A stretch of 56,244 nucleotides of DNA from a virus. The stretch is from positions 1 to 56,244 of the IMG/VR virus record IMGVR_UViG_3300044527_000109. One strand, given 5' to 3'. A program made the translations under genes and the position numbers. Below the pieces are notes generated by a model. The model saw only the letters and a program-made list of their open reading frames with translations, was not told the origin of the DNA and searched no databases. Positions within the stretch are counted from its first letter, which is position 1; each line of letters opens with the position of its first letter. Positions 39,901-53,034 of the stretch are shown piece by piece.

Positions 39901-40534
39901 TAACGGTAGTGGATTAACAAATCTTACAGGTGCTAACGTCACTGGTCAAGTAGCAAATGCTCTTGTAGCCGGTACAGTATACACTAATGCTCAACCGAAT
40001 ATCACTAGTGTTGGTACATTAACAAGCCTTGCTGTTTCAGGTAATGCAAGTGCGGGTAACATAAGTGCTACCGGCGACGTAAGCGGTGCAACACTAACTG
40101 GTACATTAACAACTGCGGCACAACCAAATATCACATCAGTAGGTACATTAACAAGTCTTGCTGTTTCAGGTAATGCGGTTGTAGGTGGCGTTGCTAAACT
40201 ACAAGTAGGTGTGACAAGCAATCGTGCAAATGTCAATGTACCAACAGCGACAGCAACACTAATTGATAGTTTTGCTCCAAGCGATTATAGAACTGCTAAG
40301 TATGTAATCAGCGCAAGCGGAACTAATGGCTATCAGTCAGTTGAAACATTGCTTGTACACGATGGTACAGATGCTTATATAACGATATATGGTTCAATAT
40401 CCTCAAACGTAAGTGCAGACATTATTGAACTAAGTGCAAATATCAACGGAGTATCAGGAAACGTATCTGTTTACGCGACTACAAACAGCGCAAGTTGTGT
40501 TGTAAATCTAGTAAGCAGTTATATTAAAACATAA
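36956..40534 (+). CDS. Giant repetitive tail fibre protein, type-B anchor (1 of 2)
   Basis: 1192 residues. The anchor MSIKNFVVKNGLTVGN differs from type A. Residues about 140-300 and 700-960 are 17-18-residue repeats ([36 protein letters not shown]), some identical at DNA level, predicted to form a beta-helix or beta-prism shaft. The shared DAATKQYVD module starts near residue 441 (includes [54 protein letters not shown]). The C-terminal ~100 residues (DSFAPSDYRTAKYVISASG, VETLLVHDGTDAYITIYGSI) are homologous to the end of the 34611 product. Confidence 0.78.
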   Translation: MSIKNFVVKNGLTVGNANIDAVSGNLFTGNANLGNLATANFFTGSLTTNAQPNITSVGTLTGLTVNGVSNLGANGNVIITGGTSGQFLQTNGSGNLSWVTVGTSGISNGNSSVSVPVANGNIIANVDGNTTMVITSTGSNITGYANISGNANVANLGTGGLITATGTVTGGNLSTGGTLNVTGNANVGNLGTAGIVTATGTVTGGNLSTGGTLSVTGNANVGNLGTGGLITATGNVSGGNLTTAGAVVATGNVSGGNLTTAGAVVATGNVSGGNITTAGLVAATGNVSGGNLTTAGKVVASALESNVATGTAPIVVASTTKVTNLNADLLDGYDTATAATANTVVVRDANANITGNNISGTLSTAAQPNVTSLGTLSSLDVTGNIVSSANVVTDLIVGKTSSVTITATGSNQNINLTPTGTGTVNVGNFIISNVSAPVASSDAATKQYVDDIAQGLHVHASCDAATPNTLASISGGTVTYNNGTAGVGATLTTTGTYTTIDGVALSNGMRILVKDEANTAHNGIYVRTSTTVLTRATDFDTAAEIQGGDFTFVTAGTLYNSTGWVQIDDVTTVGTDPIDWVQFSGAGTYLAGTGLTLTGDTFSITNTTVTAGSYGNGDYNATFTVNSQGQLTAAANVALTPNAANLSGTTLSSTVVNSSLTSVGTLGSLAVTANVTAGNVYANSGTIGASLLTGTLTTASQPNVTSVGTLSTLSVTGNANVGNIGAAAGVFTANVSAGNLSTGGALSVTGNANVGNLGTGGLITATGNVSGGNLTTGGAVVATGNVSGGNLTTLGAVVATGNVSGGNLTTAGALSVTGNANVGNLGTGGLITATGNITGGNLSTGGALSVTGNANVGNIGAGAGVFSTTVAATGNVSGGNLTTGGALSVTGNANVGNIGGGAGIFTANVSAGNLSTGGALSVTGNANVGNIGANNAVFTLVTGTLTTAAQPNVTSIGTLTGLAVNGNITAANITANTGVFTGNGSGLTNLTGANVTGQVANALVAGTVYTNAQPNITSVGTLTSLAVSGNASAGNISATGDVSGATLTGTLTTAAQPNITSVGTLTSLAVSGNAVVGGVAKLQVGVTSNRANVNVPTATATLIDSFAPSDYRTAKYVISASGTNGYQSVETLLVHDGTDAYITIYGSISSNVSADIIELSANINGVSGNVSVYATTNSASCVVNLVSSYIKT
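37649..37773 (+). repeat. Perfect 51-bp tandem repeat in fibre gene
   Basis: Units 37649-37699 and 37700-37750 are identical, and a third begins at 37751 and matches for 23 nt. Each encodes ATGNVSGGNLTTAGAVV. Near-identical units recur at about 39247-39400. Confidence 0.9.
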
Positions 40535-40569
40535 TATTAAACTAGTCTTAAAAAATCTGGTTTAGTTAA

Positions 40570-44814
<4,245 letters not shown>

Positions 44815-44837
44815 AACCATGTTCTAGGAGATAGAAT

Positions 44838-46097
44838 ATGGCAACACTAAAAAACACTACAGTCAACGATACAGGATTTTTAACACTCCCTAACGGTACG
44901 TTATCACAACGCCCGGGTAGTCCCACACTCGGTATGATGAGATATAATTCTACTATTGCTAGAACAGAAGTTTACAATGGTTCACTTTGGATAGATCCTG
45001 CTACTAACGCACCAGTAGATGGCGCCATAGTAACATCTGGTTTAGGATTATATTATGATTTTGGCAACACGGATAGTTACTATCCTAGTAGACAAATTGT
45101 TTATGATATATCAGGAAATAATAAACATGGTAGATTTGGCGCACCTACTATAAATTTGTTAAGCAATCCAACACAACAATTTAATAGTGGAGAGTTTGCA
45201 CAATACTATGATTTAAGACCTATTTTTGAAGCAAACGGATTATTGCCATATAGTTTGAGTTTTGATATGAGAGCAGATGTTCCGGGTGGTGTTTTGTGGT
45301 ATATGCAAAATGGATCGTATACAAAGTATAGTTTTGTTAACACTTCAGTTAATGCTACAACTTCATGGGCACGTTATAAAATTGAGAATATAACACCAGC
45401 CGGACCAAACGCTACTTGGTTACAAAATAGTCCAAGTGATAATAGAGCAATGTTAGCGACTTATACAGGTTATGGTTCAGGAATAAATCCTCAAGTAAGA
45501 AATATGCAACTTGAATTAGGTGCATATTCTACTCCTTTCGTTGATGGAATGCGTACAAATAATATGAGTTGGTCTTCAAGCAACGGTGGGTCGTTAGCAT
45601 TTACTGGCTTGAATACGCACATTAATGCAGGCAATATAAATTTACAACAGAATTTTACACTTGAAGTATGGGCTCGTATGACTGATAGTACAAGTTTTGG
45701 CATTTTTGGACAAGGCATTACTGCAATAAATCAAGGATTACACATATTGTATAATTCTGGGTCAAGAGGCATGGTATTTGGCATGTATGGTAATGATAAT
45801 GATTATGGTGATAACTATAGACCATCAAATAACGTATGGTATCATTGGGTATTCACATACAATAATTCAACTTTTGCCAAACAGTTTTATGCCAATGCAG
45901 TATTACAAACTCCTAGTGCAAGTGTGCAAAATCAATATACTGGTTCTGGACAATTTAATGTAGGATCAACCTATGGTATTCCTATATACGCAAGTGCTAC
46001 GGGTGATATTGCAATTGCAAGAATGTATAATCGTGTGCTTTCACAATCAGAAATCACACAAAATTTTAATGCTCAAAGATCAAGGTTTAATGTATAA
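44838..46097 (+). CDS. Short fibre/adhesin with LamG-like lectin domain (type-D anchor 1)
   Basis: 419 residues. The N-terminus MATLKNTTVNDTGFLTLP is shared with the next two genes. QRPGSPTLGMMRYNSTIART (~25-45) is a common phage fibre adapter. Residues about 70-230 look like a carbohydrate-binding jelly roll (ending MQLELGAYSTPFVDG). Residues about 265-419 form a concanavalin-A/LamG-like lectin domain (NFTLEVWARMTDSTSFGIFG ... WYHWVFTYNN ... GDIAIARMYNRVLSQSEITQ). It is probably a receptor-binding tip recognising a surface sugar. It has a good AGGAGAT ribosome site, and its stop overlaps the next start (TAATG). Confidence 0.78.
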   Translation: MATLKNTTVNDTGFLTLPNGTLSQRPGSPTLGMMRYNSTIARTEVYNGSLWIDPATNAPVDGAIVTSGLGLYYDFGNTDSYYPSRQIVYDISGNNKHGRFGAPTINLLSNPTQQFNSGEFAQYYDLRPIFEANGLLPYSLSFDMRADVPGGVLWYMQNGSYTKYSFVNTSVNATTSWARYKIENITPAGPNATWLQNSPSDNRAMLATYTGYGSGINPQVRNMQLELGAYSTPFVDGMRTNNMSWSSSNGGSLAFTGLNTHINAGNINLQQNFTLEVWARMTDSTSFGIFGQGITAINQGLHILYNSGSRGMVFGMYGNDNDYGDNYRPSNNVWYHWVFTYNNSTFAKQFYANAVLQTPSASVQNQYTGSGQFNVGSTYGIPIYASATGDIAIARMYNRVLSQSEITQNFNAQRSRFNV

Positions 46098-46810
46098 TGG
46101 CAAATCTTAAAAATACAACAATAAATGATACTGGCTTTATTAAAATTGCCACTGGTAGTACGGCGCAAAGACCTGCGACTACTGCCGGTAGTATTCGTTT
46201 TAACAACACTACAAGTCAAATAGAATTTGCTAATGGTTCAAGTTGGGCTAATACAAGTTTTACACCTAATGAACCAACACTTCATTATTATGAAGGACGA
46301 GATGCAAATTTGTATTTAGGAAATTGGAATAACACCACAAACTTTACAATGTTAGATTTTGGTCAATTAGGATGTGTTAATGCACATGGTTATAACACAG
46401 GCCCAGTGAATTACACACTATCACTAAGCAATTTACCAACACATACACAAATTAGATACTGTGTACTATGGCATTGTGTTGATAGTTTTGATAACGAAAC
46501 AAATAATTTATATTGCACAAATGCCGCCGGCGGAGAAACAGAAATTTTAAATTTTACAAAAGTATATAATACAGCACCATCTATAAATGTTTTATTATCC
46601 GGTGCTACTGCTGTTTGGAGTGGACCAAGAACATATTCTTATAGACCATGGGCCCAAGGAGCATATAATAACGATGGCTATATAACTATAGATACTGGTT
46701 TTTATAATCATGCTCTAACAACTTTTAGTGCAAGAAATTATATGGGAATAGATCAAGCTCAGGCAGACGAGGCCGCTTACCTCACACACGTACAAGTATG
46801 GATTAGATAA
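46097..46810 (+). CDS. Short fibre/adhesin, unknown tip domain (type-D anchor 2)
   Basis: 237 residues. MANLKNTTINDTGFIKIATG and QRPATTAGSIRFNNTTSQIE repeat the anchor and adapter of its neighbours. The C-terminal domain (~85-237: LYLGNWNNTTNFTMLDFGQL, RYCVLWHCVDSFDNETNN, VQVWIR) is beta-rich with an unusual number of Cys and Trp. I do not recognise it. The TAATG overlaps on both sides show the three type-D genes are one translational unit. Confidence 0.65.
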   Translation: MANLKNTTINDTGFIKIATGSTAQRPATTAGSIRFNNTTSQIEFANGSSWANTSFTPNEPTLHYYEGRDANLYLGNWNNTTNFTMLDFGQLGCVNAHGYNTGPVNYTLSLSNLPTHTQIRYCVLWHCVDSFDNETNNLYCTNAAGGETEILNFTKVYNTAPSINVLLSGATAVWSGPRTYSYRPWAQGAYNNDGYITIDTGFYNHALTTFSARNYMGIDQAQADEAAYLTHVQVWIR

Positions 46811-48465
46811 TGGCAACACTTAAAAATACAACAATTGATGATACAGGTTTTGTTGCACTACCGTCTGGTACAGGTGCACAAAGACCTAGCGCATCAGCAG
46901 GTATGTTACGCTATAATTCAAGTAGATCAGAGATGGAATTTAATGATGGATCAACTTGGGTAAGCGAACAAAAACGTGCAGAAACTATCCCTACATCTGG
47001 ATTAGTACTATACATGGATCCAGGAATGCCTGGCACATATAGTGGTAGCGGTACAACTGTTACTGATTTGAGTGGAAATAATAATAATGGAACATTGCCC
47101 GGTAGTGGTGTAACATATAGTACTGTTGGCAATGGTTCATTTCAATTTGATGGTACAAACAGAATTAGTATCCCCAACAGTTCTACATTAAATTTCGCAG
47201 GCACACAACAATATACTGTATTATGTTGGTTTAATCCAGCTGGTGGCGGCGGTACATGGCATGGACTAGTAAGTAAAGGAAATGACCAACAGTATTCTGT
47301 TGCCGTTAATAGACCAAGTTTGTATTTGCATTATGAATCTCCGGCCAACAATGCTATTAATACTCCGGCAAATAGTATTACATTAAACACTTGGCAACAG
47401 ATGGCTATACGTTTTGATGGCACATCAAAGTCAACATTTATTAATACTATACGATGTGCTTATCAAACAACTGTTATCAATACTCCAAGTAATACGGAAG
47501 AGTTACGTATAGGTGAAGGCAATACAGGAGAATTATTCATAGGGAACATGGGCTCTGTTTTAATTTATAATAGAGCATTAACTGATGACGAAATAGGTCA
47601 AGTATTCAATGCCCAACGAGGACGATATAACGTTACCGCACCACTCGGGTCTGCTTTTAATCCTGCTGATTCGGCATCTGTTATTAAAGCAATGAATACG
47701 AATGCTCCCGATGGAGTATATTATATTAACATACCTACAGTAGGTTCAACTAAAGTCTATTGTATAATGGATAGTGCTTATAATGGTGGCGGCTGGATGC
47801 TTGCTATGAAAGCAACTAGAGGGACAACATTTAATTACTCTGCAAATTATTGGACGACAGCAAATACATTGAATCCTACTGCTTTAAATCTTGATGACGG
47901 CGATGCCAAATATGATGTTTTTAATTATTATGAAGGCGCAGATATTATGGCCAGATGGCCTGATATAACTACAAGCGGAGGAAGTATACCCGGTGTTGGG
48001 GTTTGGACATGGATGGAAAAGAGTTTTAATAGACAAAGAAGTACAGTAGCAAAAATTTCACTATTAAACTTCTTCACAACTGCCGGAACATACTTGTACA
48101 ACGTCACTAATTACGGTGGATATTTTATACAAGACGCAAAAACCTTTAGTGGATGGAGCAGTAGTGTATTTTCAAGTCAAGTAGATATTCGTTTTTATGG
48201 ATTTAACTTTCAAAATTTTAGGGCGGGTTACTACAATTTCGCCGCTAAAGTCAGATGGGGCTTTGGTTGGAATGAAAATGGTGAAGGGCTTTATGTAGAC
48301 CCATCGTCACTTGCTATCGGAGGAGCCCCGGGTTCAGATGACGTAAGCGGTGGTATAGGTATGGACTCAAGTTTTGGAGATTATTCAGCGGGTGATCGTA
48401 TAAACTGCTGCCAAGATAATACGGGTATAAATCGTAGTGCCAGAGTAGAAGTCTACGTAAGATAA
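46810..48465 (+). CDS. Adhesin with LamG-like and fibrinogen-like domains (type-D anchor 3)
   Basis: 551 residues. The anchor is MATLKNTTIDDTGFVALP, and the adapter is QRPSASAGMLRYNSSRSEME. Residues about 63-275 are a LamG/concanavalin-like domain (FDGTNRISIPNSSTLNFAG, YTVLCWFNP, WQQMAIRFDGTSK, GSVLIYNRALTDDEIGQVFN). Residues about 278-551 look like a fibrinogen C-terminal-type domain: APDGVYYINIPTVGSTKVYC, IMDSAYNGGGWMLAMKATRG and a late FGDYSAGDRINCCQD. In animals these domains bind acetylated sugars; bacterial and phage versions are less known. Two lectin-like domains in tandem suggest binding of a complex surface glycan (inference). Confidence 0.75.
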   Translation: MATLKNTTIDDTGFVALPSGTGAQRPSASAGMLRYNSSRSEMEFNDGSTWVSEQKRAETIPTSGLVLYMDPGMPGTYSGSGTTVTDLSGNNNNGTLPGSGVTYSTVGNGSFQFDGTNRISIPNSSTLNFAGTQQYTVLCWFNPAGGGGTWHGLVSKGNDQQYSVAVNRPSLYLHYESPANNAINTPANSITLNTWQQMAIRFDGTSKSTFINTIRCAYQTTVINTPSNTEELRIGEGNTGELFIGNMGSVLIYNRALTDDEIGQVFNAQRGRYNVTAPLGSAFNPADSASVIKAMNTNAPDGVYYINIPTVGSTKVYCIMDSAYNGGGWMLAMKATRGTTFNYSANYWTTANTLNPTALNLDDGDAKYDVFNYYEGADIMARWPDITTSGGSIPGVGVWTWMEKSFNRQRSTVAKISLLNFFTTAGTYLYNVTNYGGYFIQDAKTFSGWSSSVFSSQVDIRFYGFNFQNFRAGYYNFAAKVRWGFGWNENGEGLYVDPSSLAIGGAPGSDDVSGGIGMDSSFGDYSAGDRINCCQDNTGINRSARVEVYVR

Positions 48466-48478
48466 TAAGGAAAAAATT

Positions 48479-48760
48479 ATGTCAAAAACATACACAATTA
48501 CAATATCAGATGCAGAACAAAAAGCACTGGAATATGTCTTTTATAGTCCACAGGACTGGATAGAATCTGCTTTAAAAGAACGCGCTACTCTTGCTATGCA
48601 AGAAATCGCTGATTATCAAATACGACAAGGATTAGTAACTGAGGGTACTTCCATAGAAGATGTAGTTTTAGGTGCTAATGTTAGAAGTGTCGTCCAAAGA
48701 CGAAATGATATAGATGCATATGCTTCTAGTATAGGAAACACATCATTTATATCTACATAA
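48479..48760 (+). CDS. Conserved small phage protein near fibres
   Basis: 93 residues: MSKTYTITISDAEQKALEYV, SPQDWIESALKERATLAMQE, then a polar tail. I recall proteins with the same opening (I/T-L/I-S/T-DAE-x-KAL ... P-x-x-W-I) beside tail genes in many phages, but no function is known to me. It follows the LamG/fibrinogen gene by 13 nt with an AAGGA ribosome site, so it may be a fibre assembly helper or a small structural protein. Confidence 0.6.
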   Translation: MSKTYTITISDAEQKALEYVFYSPQDWIESALKERATLAMQEIADYQIRQGLVTEGTSIEDVVLGANVRSVVQRRNDIDAYASSIGNTSFIST

Positions 48761-48802
48761 CAGGGTTACAGAGTCCATAAGTTTAATAATATATGGAACT
48801 AA

Positions 48803-48810
48803 AATAAATA
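48803..48810 (+). promoter_or_regulatory. Late promoter motif AATAAATA
   Basis: First of two motifs in the 133-nt gap before the fibre gene at 48894. Confidence 0.45.
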
Positions 48811-48836
48811 GTGTATATGCTAAACTTGGGTGAAAT

Positions 48837-48844
48837 GATAAATA
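48837..48844 (+). promoter_or_regulatory. Late promoter motif GATAAATA
   Basis: Second motif, 49 nt before the ATG at 48894. The leader holds an AGGAGAG ribosome site. Confidence 0.55.
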
Positions 48845-48893
48845 CATTACACATATGGCAAGAGAGTGTCTACCATAGTAGGAGAGAAAAAAC

Positions 48894-51800
48894 ATGCTAA
48901 TCTTAAAACAAAACGCGGCAAATACAGTACCAACACCCCCAGCCGGTAAAGGTACAATATTCTTAGACGATAGTGATACACTATCGGTAAAAACTAGTGA
49001 CGGTAATGTTGAAACGTTTCCAACAGTAGCCGCAAGTAACTCACAAGTCGTTTTCATGAACGGCACTGCGTTGTCAGGCGAAGCCGCACTTACATATGAC
49101 TTTAATAATAATGTATTGAACATTAGTGGTAATGTCGCTGCCGGTAATGTAAAAACTGATAACCTATTATATGCTAACGGTACTGCTTGGGATCTAAGCG
49201 ATCCAGGTGGTAGCAACACTCAAATTCAATTTAATGATGATGAATCATTTGGTGGCTCATCAGCATTTACTTTCAACAAATCAAGCAATCTCGTATCAAT
49301 GGGCGGTGCATTGAGCGTAACAGGTAACGCTAACGTAGGTAATATCGGCGCCGCGTCCGGTATATTCACAACTGTAACCGGTACATTGACAACTGATGCT
49401 CAACCAAATATTACTAGCGTTGGTACATTAAGTTCATTAGCAGTAACAGCAAATATAACAGCAGGTAATGTCTATGCTAACTCAGGCGTAATTGGAGCAA
49501 GCGTATTGACAGGGACACTAAGCACAGCCGCTCAACCAAACATCACTAGTGTTGGTTCATTAACTTCATTGACTGTAACAGGTAATGCAAACGTCAGTAA
49601 TATTGGCGGAAACAACGGTGTGTTCACTACAGTATCAGGTACGTTATCAACAGCCTCACAACCAAATATTACAAGCGTAGGTACACTATCAGCATTAGGT
49701 GTTAATGGTAACCTTACTGCGTCAAACATCAATGCAAATACCGGAGCATTTTATGGTAACGGTGCAGGATTAACTAATATTCCTGGCGGAAATATTACTG
49801 GTAATATTAGTGGTAATATTACAAATGCCAATTTTGCTGCCTTTGCAGCCGAAGTTACAGACGCATCACAGCCAAACATTACTAGTGTTGGTACCCTTGT
49901 TGATTTAACTGTAACAGGTAATGCAAGCGCAGGTAATGTTAATACAGCAGGTAAAGTAGTTGCTTCATCATTAGAATCAAACGTAACAACAGGTACTGCC
50001 CCATTCGTAGTAGCAAGTACTACTAAGGTAACAAACTTGAATGCTGACCTACTTGATGGTTATAGCACAGCAACTGCGGCAACAGGAAATACAGTAGTAA
50101 TTCGTGATACTGACGGAAGTTTTAGTGCAAACATCATCACAGCAACATTAAGTGGCGCAGCCACAACAGCCGGTACAGTAACAACAGCGGCTCAGCCAAA
50201 CATCACTAGTGTTGGTACATTAAGTTCACTAGCAGTAACAGGTAATGCTACTGCAGGTAATGTTTATGCTAACTCAGGTACAATTGGTGCTTCATTACTA
50301 ACAGGTACATTGACAACTGCGGCTCAGCCAAATATTACAAGTGTTGGTACACTATCAGCACTTACTGTAACAGGTAACGCAAGTGCAGGCAATATATCAA
50401 CAGGTGGTGCATTAAGTGTAACTGGCAATGCAAACGTTGGTAACATCGGTGCTACAAATGGTGTATTCACTAACGTATCAGGCAATGGTTCATCATTAAG
50501 TGCAATTACTGGTGCTAACGTAACAGGTACAGTACCAAGTGCCACAACAGCCGGTACAGTAACAACAGCCGCGCAACCAAATATCACTAGTGTTGGTACA
50601 CTAACAAGTTTAGCAGTAACAGGTAATGCTACTGCTGGTAACATTTATGCTAATAGCGGTACGATCGGTGCAAGTTTATTGACTGGCACATTAACCACAG
50701 CCGCACAGCCAAATATTACATCAGTTGGTACACTAACAAGTTTAGCAGTAACAGGAAATATTAGTGCTGGGAATGTAAGTGCAACTACATTTACAGGCGC
50801 ACTAAGTGGCGCGGCTACTACAGCAGGTACTGTAACAACTGCGGCTCAGCCAAATATCACTAGTGTCGGTACATTGTCATCACTAAGCGTGACTGGTAAC
50901 GTAGCAGCCGGTAACTTAACAACTACAGGTGTACTAAGTGTAACTGGTACAGGTGTAAGCAGTATTGCTGGTAATCTAGATATGACCAGCAACAATATTA
51001 TTAACCTTGCAACTCCGGTAGCAGGTACTGACGCGGCAACTAAGCAATATGTTGATGATTTAGCAAGTACTGCTCTTGTATACCACGAAGGTGTAATAGC
51101 AGCCACAACTGGTACATTGGCTAGTGCTACTGGCGGAACAATCACTTATAACAACGGTACAGCAGGTGTTGGTGCAACATTGACAACTACTGGTACATTC
51201 AACTTGATTGATACAGCAAACGTTCAAACAGTTGGTGCTCGTATATTAGTCAAGAACGAAGCAAACGCCGCGCATAACGGTGTCTATACTTACACAAGCA
51301 CGACAGTTATCACCCGTGCAACTGATGCTGATTCATACGGTCCTGGTGCCGGAGAATTGAGTCTCAATAATTACTTCTTTGTAAGCGGCGGTGACGTGAA
51401 TAAAGGTAGCGCATATGTTCTTGATGCTCCTACTGGGACAATCACATTTGGTACTTCTAATATTACATTCGCTCAGTTCAGTAGTTCACAAGTTTATCTT
51501 GCAGGCACCGGCCTAACTCTTTCTAATCTAACATTTAGCGTAAACGCAAGCCAGTCACAGATCACTAGTGTTGGTACTTTAACATCATTGGGCGTAAGCG
51601 GCACTATAACGGCTGCAAATATCACAGCAAACACTGGTGTGTTTACTGGTAACGGTAGTGCATTAACTGCACTAAATGCAAGTAATATCAGTTCTGGTAC
51701 ATTAGCACAAGCAAGACTTGCCAATAGTTCATTAACTGTTAACGGCACATCAATTTCACTTGGTGGATCTGGTACTATTACTGCAACAGCAACTAATGCA

Positions 51801-52556
51801 CTCACAATTGGTACAGGTCTTGGTGGCACAAGTTATAACGGTAGTACTGGTGTAACTATTACTAATACTGGTGTAACTAGTATTAGTGCAGGTACTAACA
51901 TTGCAGTCAGCGCCGCAACTGGCGGAGTCACAGTTAGCGTAACTGGAACAGTTCCAACTGCAACTACAGCAGGCACTGTAACAACTGCGGCACAACCAAA
52001 CATCACATCAGTCGGTACATTGACTGGCTTAACATTATCTGGTACATTGACCGGAGCAGTTCAAATTGGTACAGGTACAGCAACTCACTTTGGTACGACT
52101 CTAACAACCGGTGCAAACTCTACTGCAGGTACAATTACTGGTAACTGGTCATTAAGTGCTGGTTCAAGATTGAATGCTACTTACGCTGACTTGGCAGAAA
52201 AATATGTTGCTGATGCAGATTATGAAGCCGGTACAGTATTGATATTCGGCGGTGCCCATGAAGTAACACTATCAACAGATTATGATTCACATCGTGTAGC
52301 AGGAGTTGTATCAACTAACCCAGCATACACTATGAATAATGACTGTGCAGGCGCACATATCGCTACAATAGCACTACAAGGTCGTGTTCCAGTTAAAGTA
52401 CACGGCCCGATTGCTAAAGGCGATTTAATGGTAAGCGGTGCAGATGGTCGTGCTGTTGCAAATAATATGGCACGTGCAGGTACTATATTAGGTAAAGCAC
52501 TAGAAAACTTTGAAGGTGGTTCAGGCGTAATCGAAGTAGCAGTCGGTAGATTCTAA
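48894..52556 (+). CDS. Giant tail fibre protein with T4-like-phage C-terminal knob (type-C anchor)
   Basis: 1220 residues. The N-terminus MLILKQNAANTVPTPPAGKG, then TIFLDDSDTLSVKTSDGNVE, is a different anchor from the other fibres. The body contains many [10 protein letters not shown](T/S)SLxVTGN repeats, including three copies of the [14 protein letters not shown] unit. The DAATKQYVD module lies at about 712-870 ([20 protein letters not shown]). The C-terminal ~125 residues (YADLAEKYVADADYEAGTVL, RVAGVVSTNPAYTMNN, GRVPVKVHGPIAKGDLMVSG) are a conserved terminal domain of marine T4-like phage fibres that I recognise by pattern. A receptor-binding or trimerising role is likely. Confidence 0.8.
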   Translation: MLILKQNAANTVPTPPAGKGTIFLDDSDTLSVKTSDGNVETFPTVAASNSQVVFMNGTALSGEAALTYDFNNNVLNISGNVAAGNVKTDNLLYANGTAWDLSDPGGSNTQIQFNDDESFGGSSAFTFNKSSNLVSMGGALSVTGNANVGNIGAASGIFTTVTGTLTTDAQPNITSVGTLSSLAVTANITAGNVYANSGVIGASVLTGTLSTAAQPNITSVGSLTSLTVTGNANVSNIGGNNGVFTTVSGTLSTASQPNITSVGTLSALGVNGNLTASNINANTGAFYGNGAGLTNIPGGNITGNISGNITNANFAAFAAEVTDASQPNITSVGTLVDLTVTGNASAGNVNTAGKVVASSLESNVTTGTAPFVVASTTKVTNLNADLLDGYSTATAATGNTVVIRDTDGSFSANIITATLSGAATTAGTVTTAAQPNITSVGTLSSLAVTGNATAGNVYANSGTIGASLLTGTLTTAAQPNITSVGTLSALTVTGNASAGNISTGGALSVTGNANVGNIGATNGVFTNVSGNGSSLSAITGANVTGTVPSATTAGTVTTAAQPNITSVGTLTSLAVTGNATAGNIYANSGTIGASLLTGTLTTAAQPNITSVGTLTSLAVTGNISAGNVSATTFTGALSGAATTAGTVTTAAQPNITSVGTLSSLSVTGNVAAGNLTTTGVLSVTGTGVSSIAGNLDMTSNNIINLATPVAGTDAATKQYVDDLASTALVYHEGVIAATTGTLASATGGTITYNNGTAGVGATLTTTGTFNLIDTANVQTVGARILVKNEANAAHNGVYTYTSTTVITRATDADSYGPGAGELSLNNYFFVSGGDVNKGSAYVLDAPTGTITFGTSNITFAQFSSSQVYLAGTGLTLSNLTFSVNASQSQITSVGTLTSLGVSGTITAANITANTGVFTGNGSALTALNASNISSGTLAQARLANSSLTVNGTSISLGGSGTITATATNALTIGTGLGGTSYNGSTGVTITNTGVTSISAGTNIAVSAATGGVTVSVTGTVPTATTAGTVTTAAQPNITSVGTLTGLTLSGTLTGAVQIGTGTATHFGTTLTTGANSTAGTITGNWSLSAGSRLNATYADLAEKYVADADYEAGTVLIFGGAHEVTLSTDYDSHRVAGVVSTNPAYTMNNDCAGAHIATIALQGRVPVKVHGPIAKGDLMVSGADGRAVANNMARAGTILGKALENFEGGSGVIEVAVGRF

Positions 52557-52591
52557 TATCTATCGACTTCTTTCCTGCGATAAGTAAAAGC

Positions 52592-53032
52592 GTGACTAAC
52601 GTTTTTATACTCGACTACGAGACGCGCCTTAGGGCGTGGGCTACCCTCAGAGAGAAAATCCCTCAATTACCCATTGATCAGAGATGTGTTGAAATAGACA
52701 ATTTCTGGCAACGGGTACCTTTGATGACCCATTATCTACATACCGACTATATCAATGATTGGCCTGATCCATGGCAATTGATATCAGATAATCTATATTG
52801 TTATTATGGTAGAGCATTGGGTATGATTTACACCCTTATCTTGTCGGATACCAAAAATATTGAACTTGTAGAAGCAATAGACGATAATAGCAATGAAGTG
52901 GTATTAGTCCTAGTTGATGATGCAAAATATGTGCTGAATTATTGGCCTGATACGGTAGTAAATAATCTCATCACAGACTTTAAGATAACTAGAACACTAG
53001 ATATTTCCCCACTATATAATAAGATAGGTTAA
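52592..53032 (+). CDS. Conserved hypothetical T4-like phage protein
   Basis: 146 residues from GTG (MTNVFILDYETRLRAW). It is rich in Trp and Tyr (YLHTDYINDWPDPWQLISDN, YCYYGRALGMIYTL) and ends in a beta-rich part (VVLVLVDDAKYVLNYWPDTV). I recall similar proteins with the 'WPdPWqLl.dn.yC...ALGm.YTl' pattern in marine T4-like phages, with no known role. It lies between the fibre cluster and the nucleotide genes, 2 nt before nrdA, and is probably cotranscribed with it. Confidence 0.65.
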   Translation: MTNVFILDYETRLRAWATLREKIPQLPIDQRCVEIDNFWQRVPLMTHYLHTDYINDWPDPWQLISDNLYCYYGRALGMIYTLILSDTKNIELVEAIDDNSNEVVLVLVDDAKYVLNYWPDTVVNNLITDFKITRTLDISPLYNKIG

Positions 53033-53034
53033 CA

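Noticed and set aside
39055-39942. Long minus-strand open frame inside a fibre gene (295 codons)
   Set aside because: It is Pro/Leu/Val-rich, the mirror image of the repetitive fibre codons, with no ribosome site. The same kind of shadow frame appears opposite every repetitive fibre gene.
37400-40200. CRISPR array in regularly repeated DNA
   Set aside because: Repeats are in frame inside one long fibre gene and encode TGN/GG units. There are no unique spacers of constant length and no cas genes.
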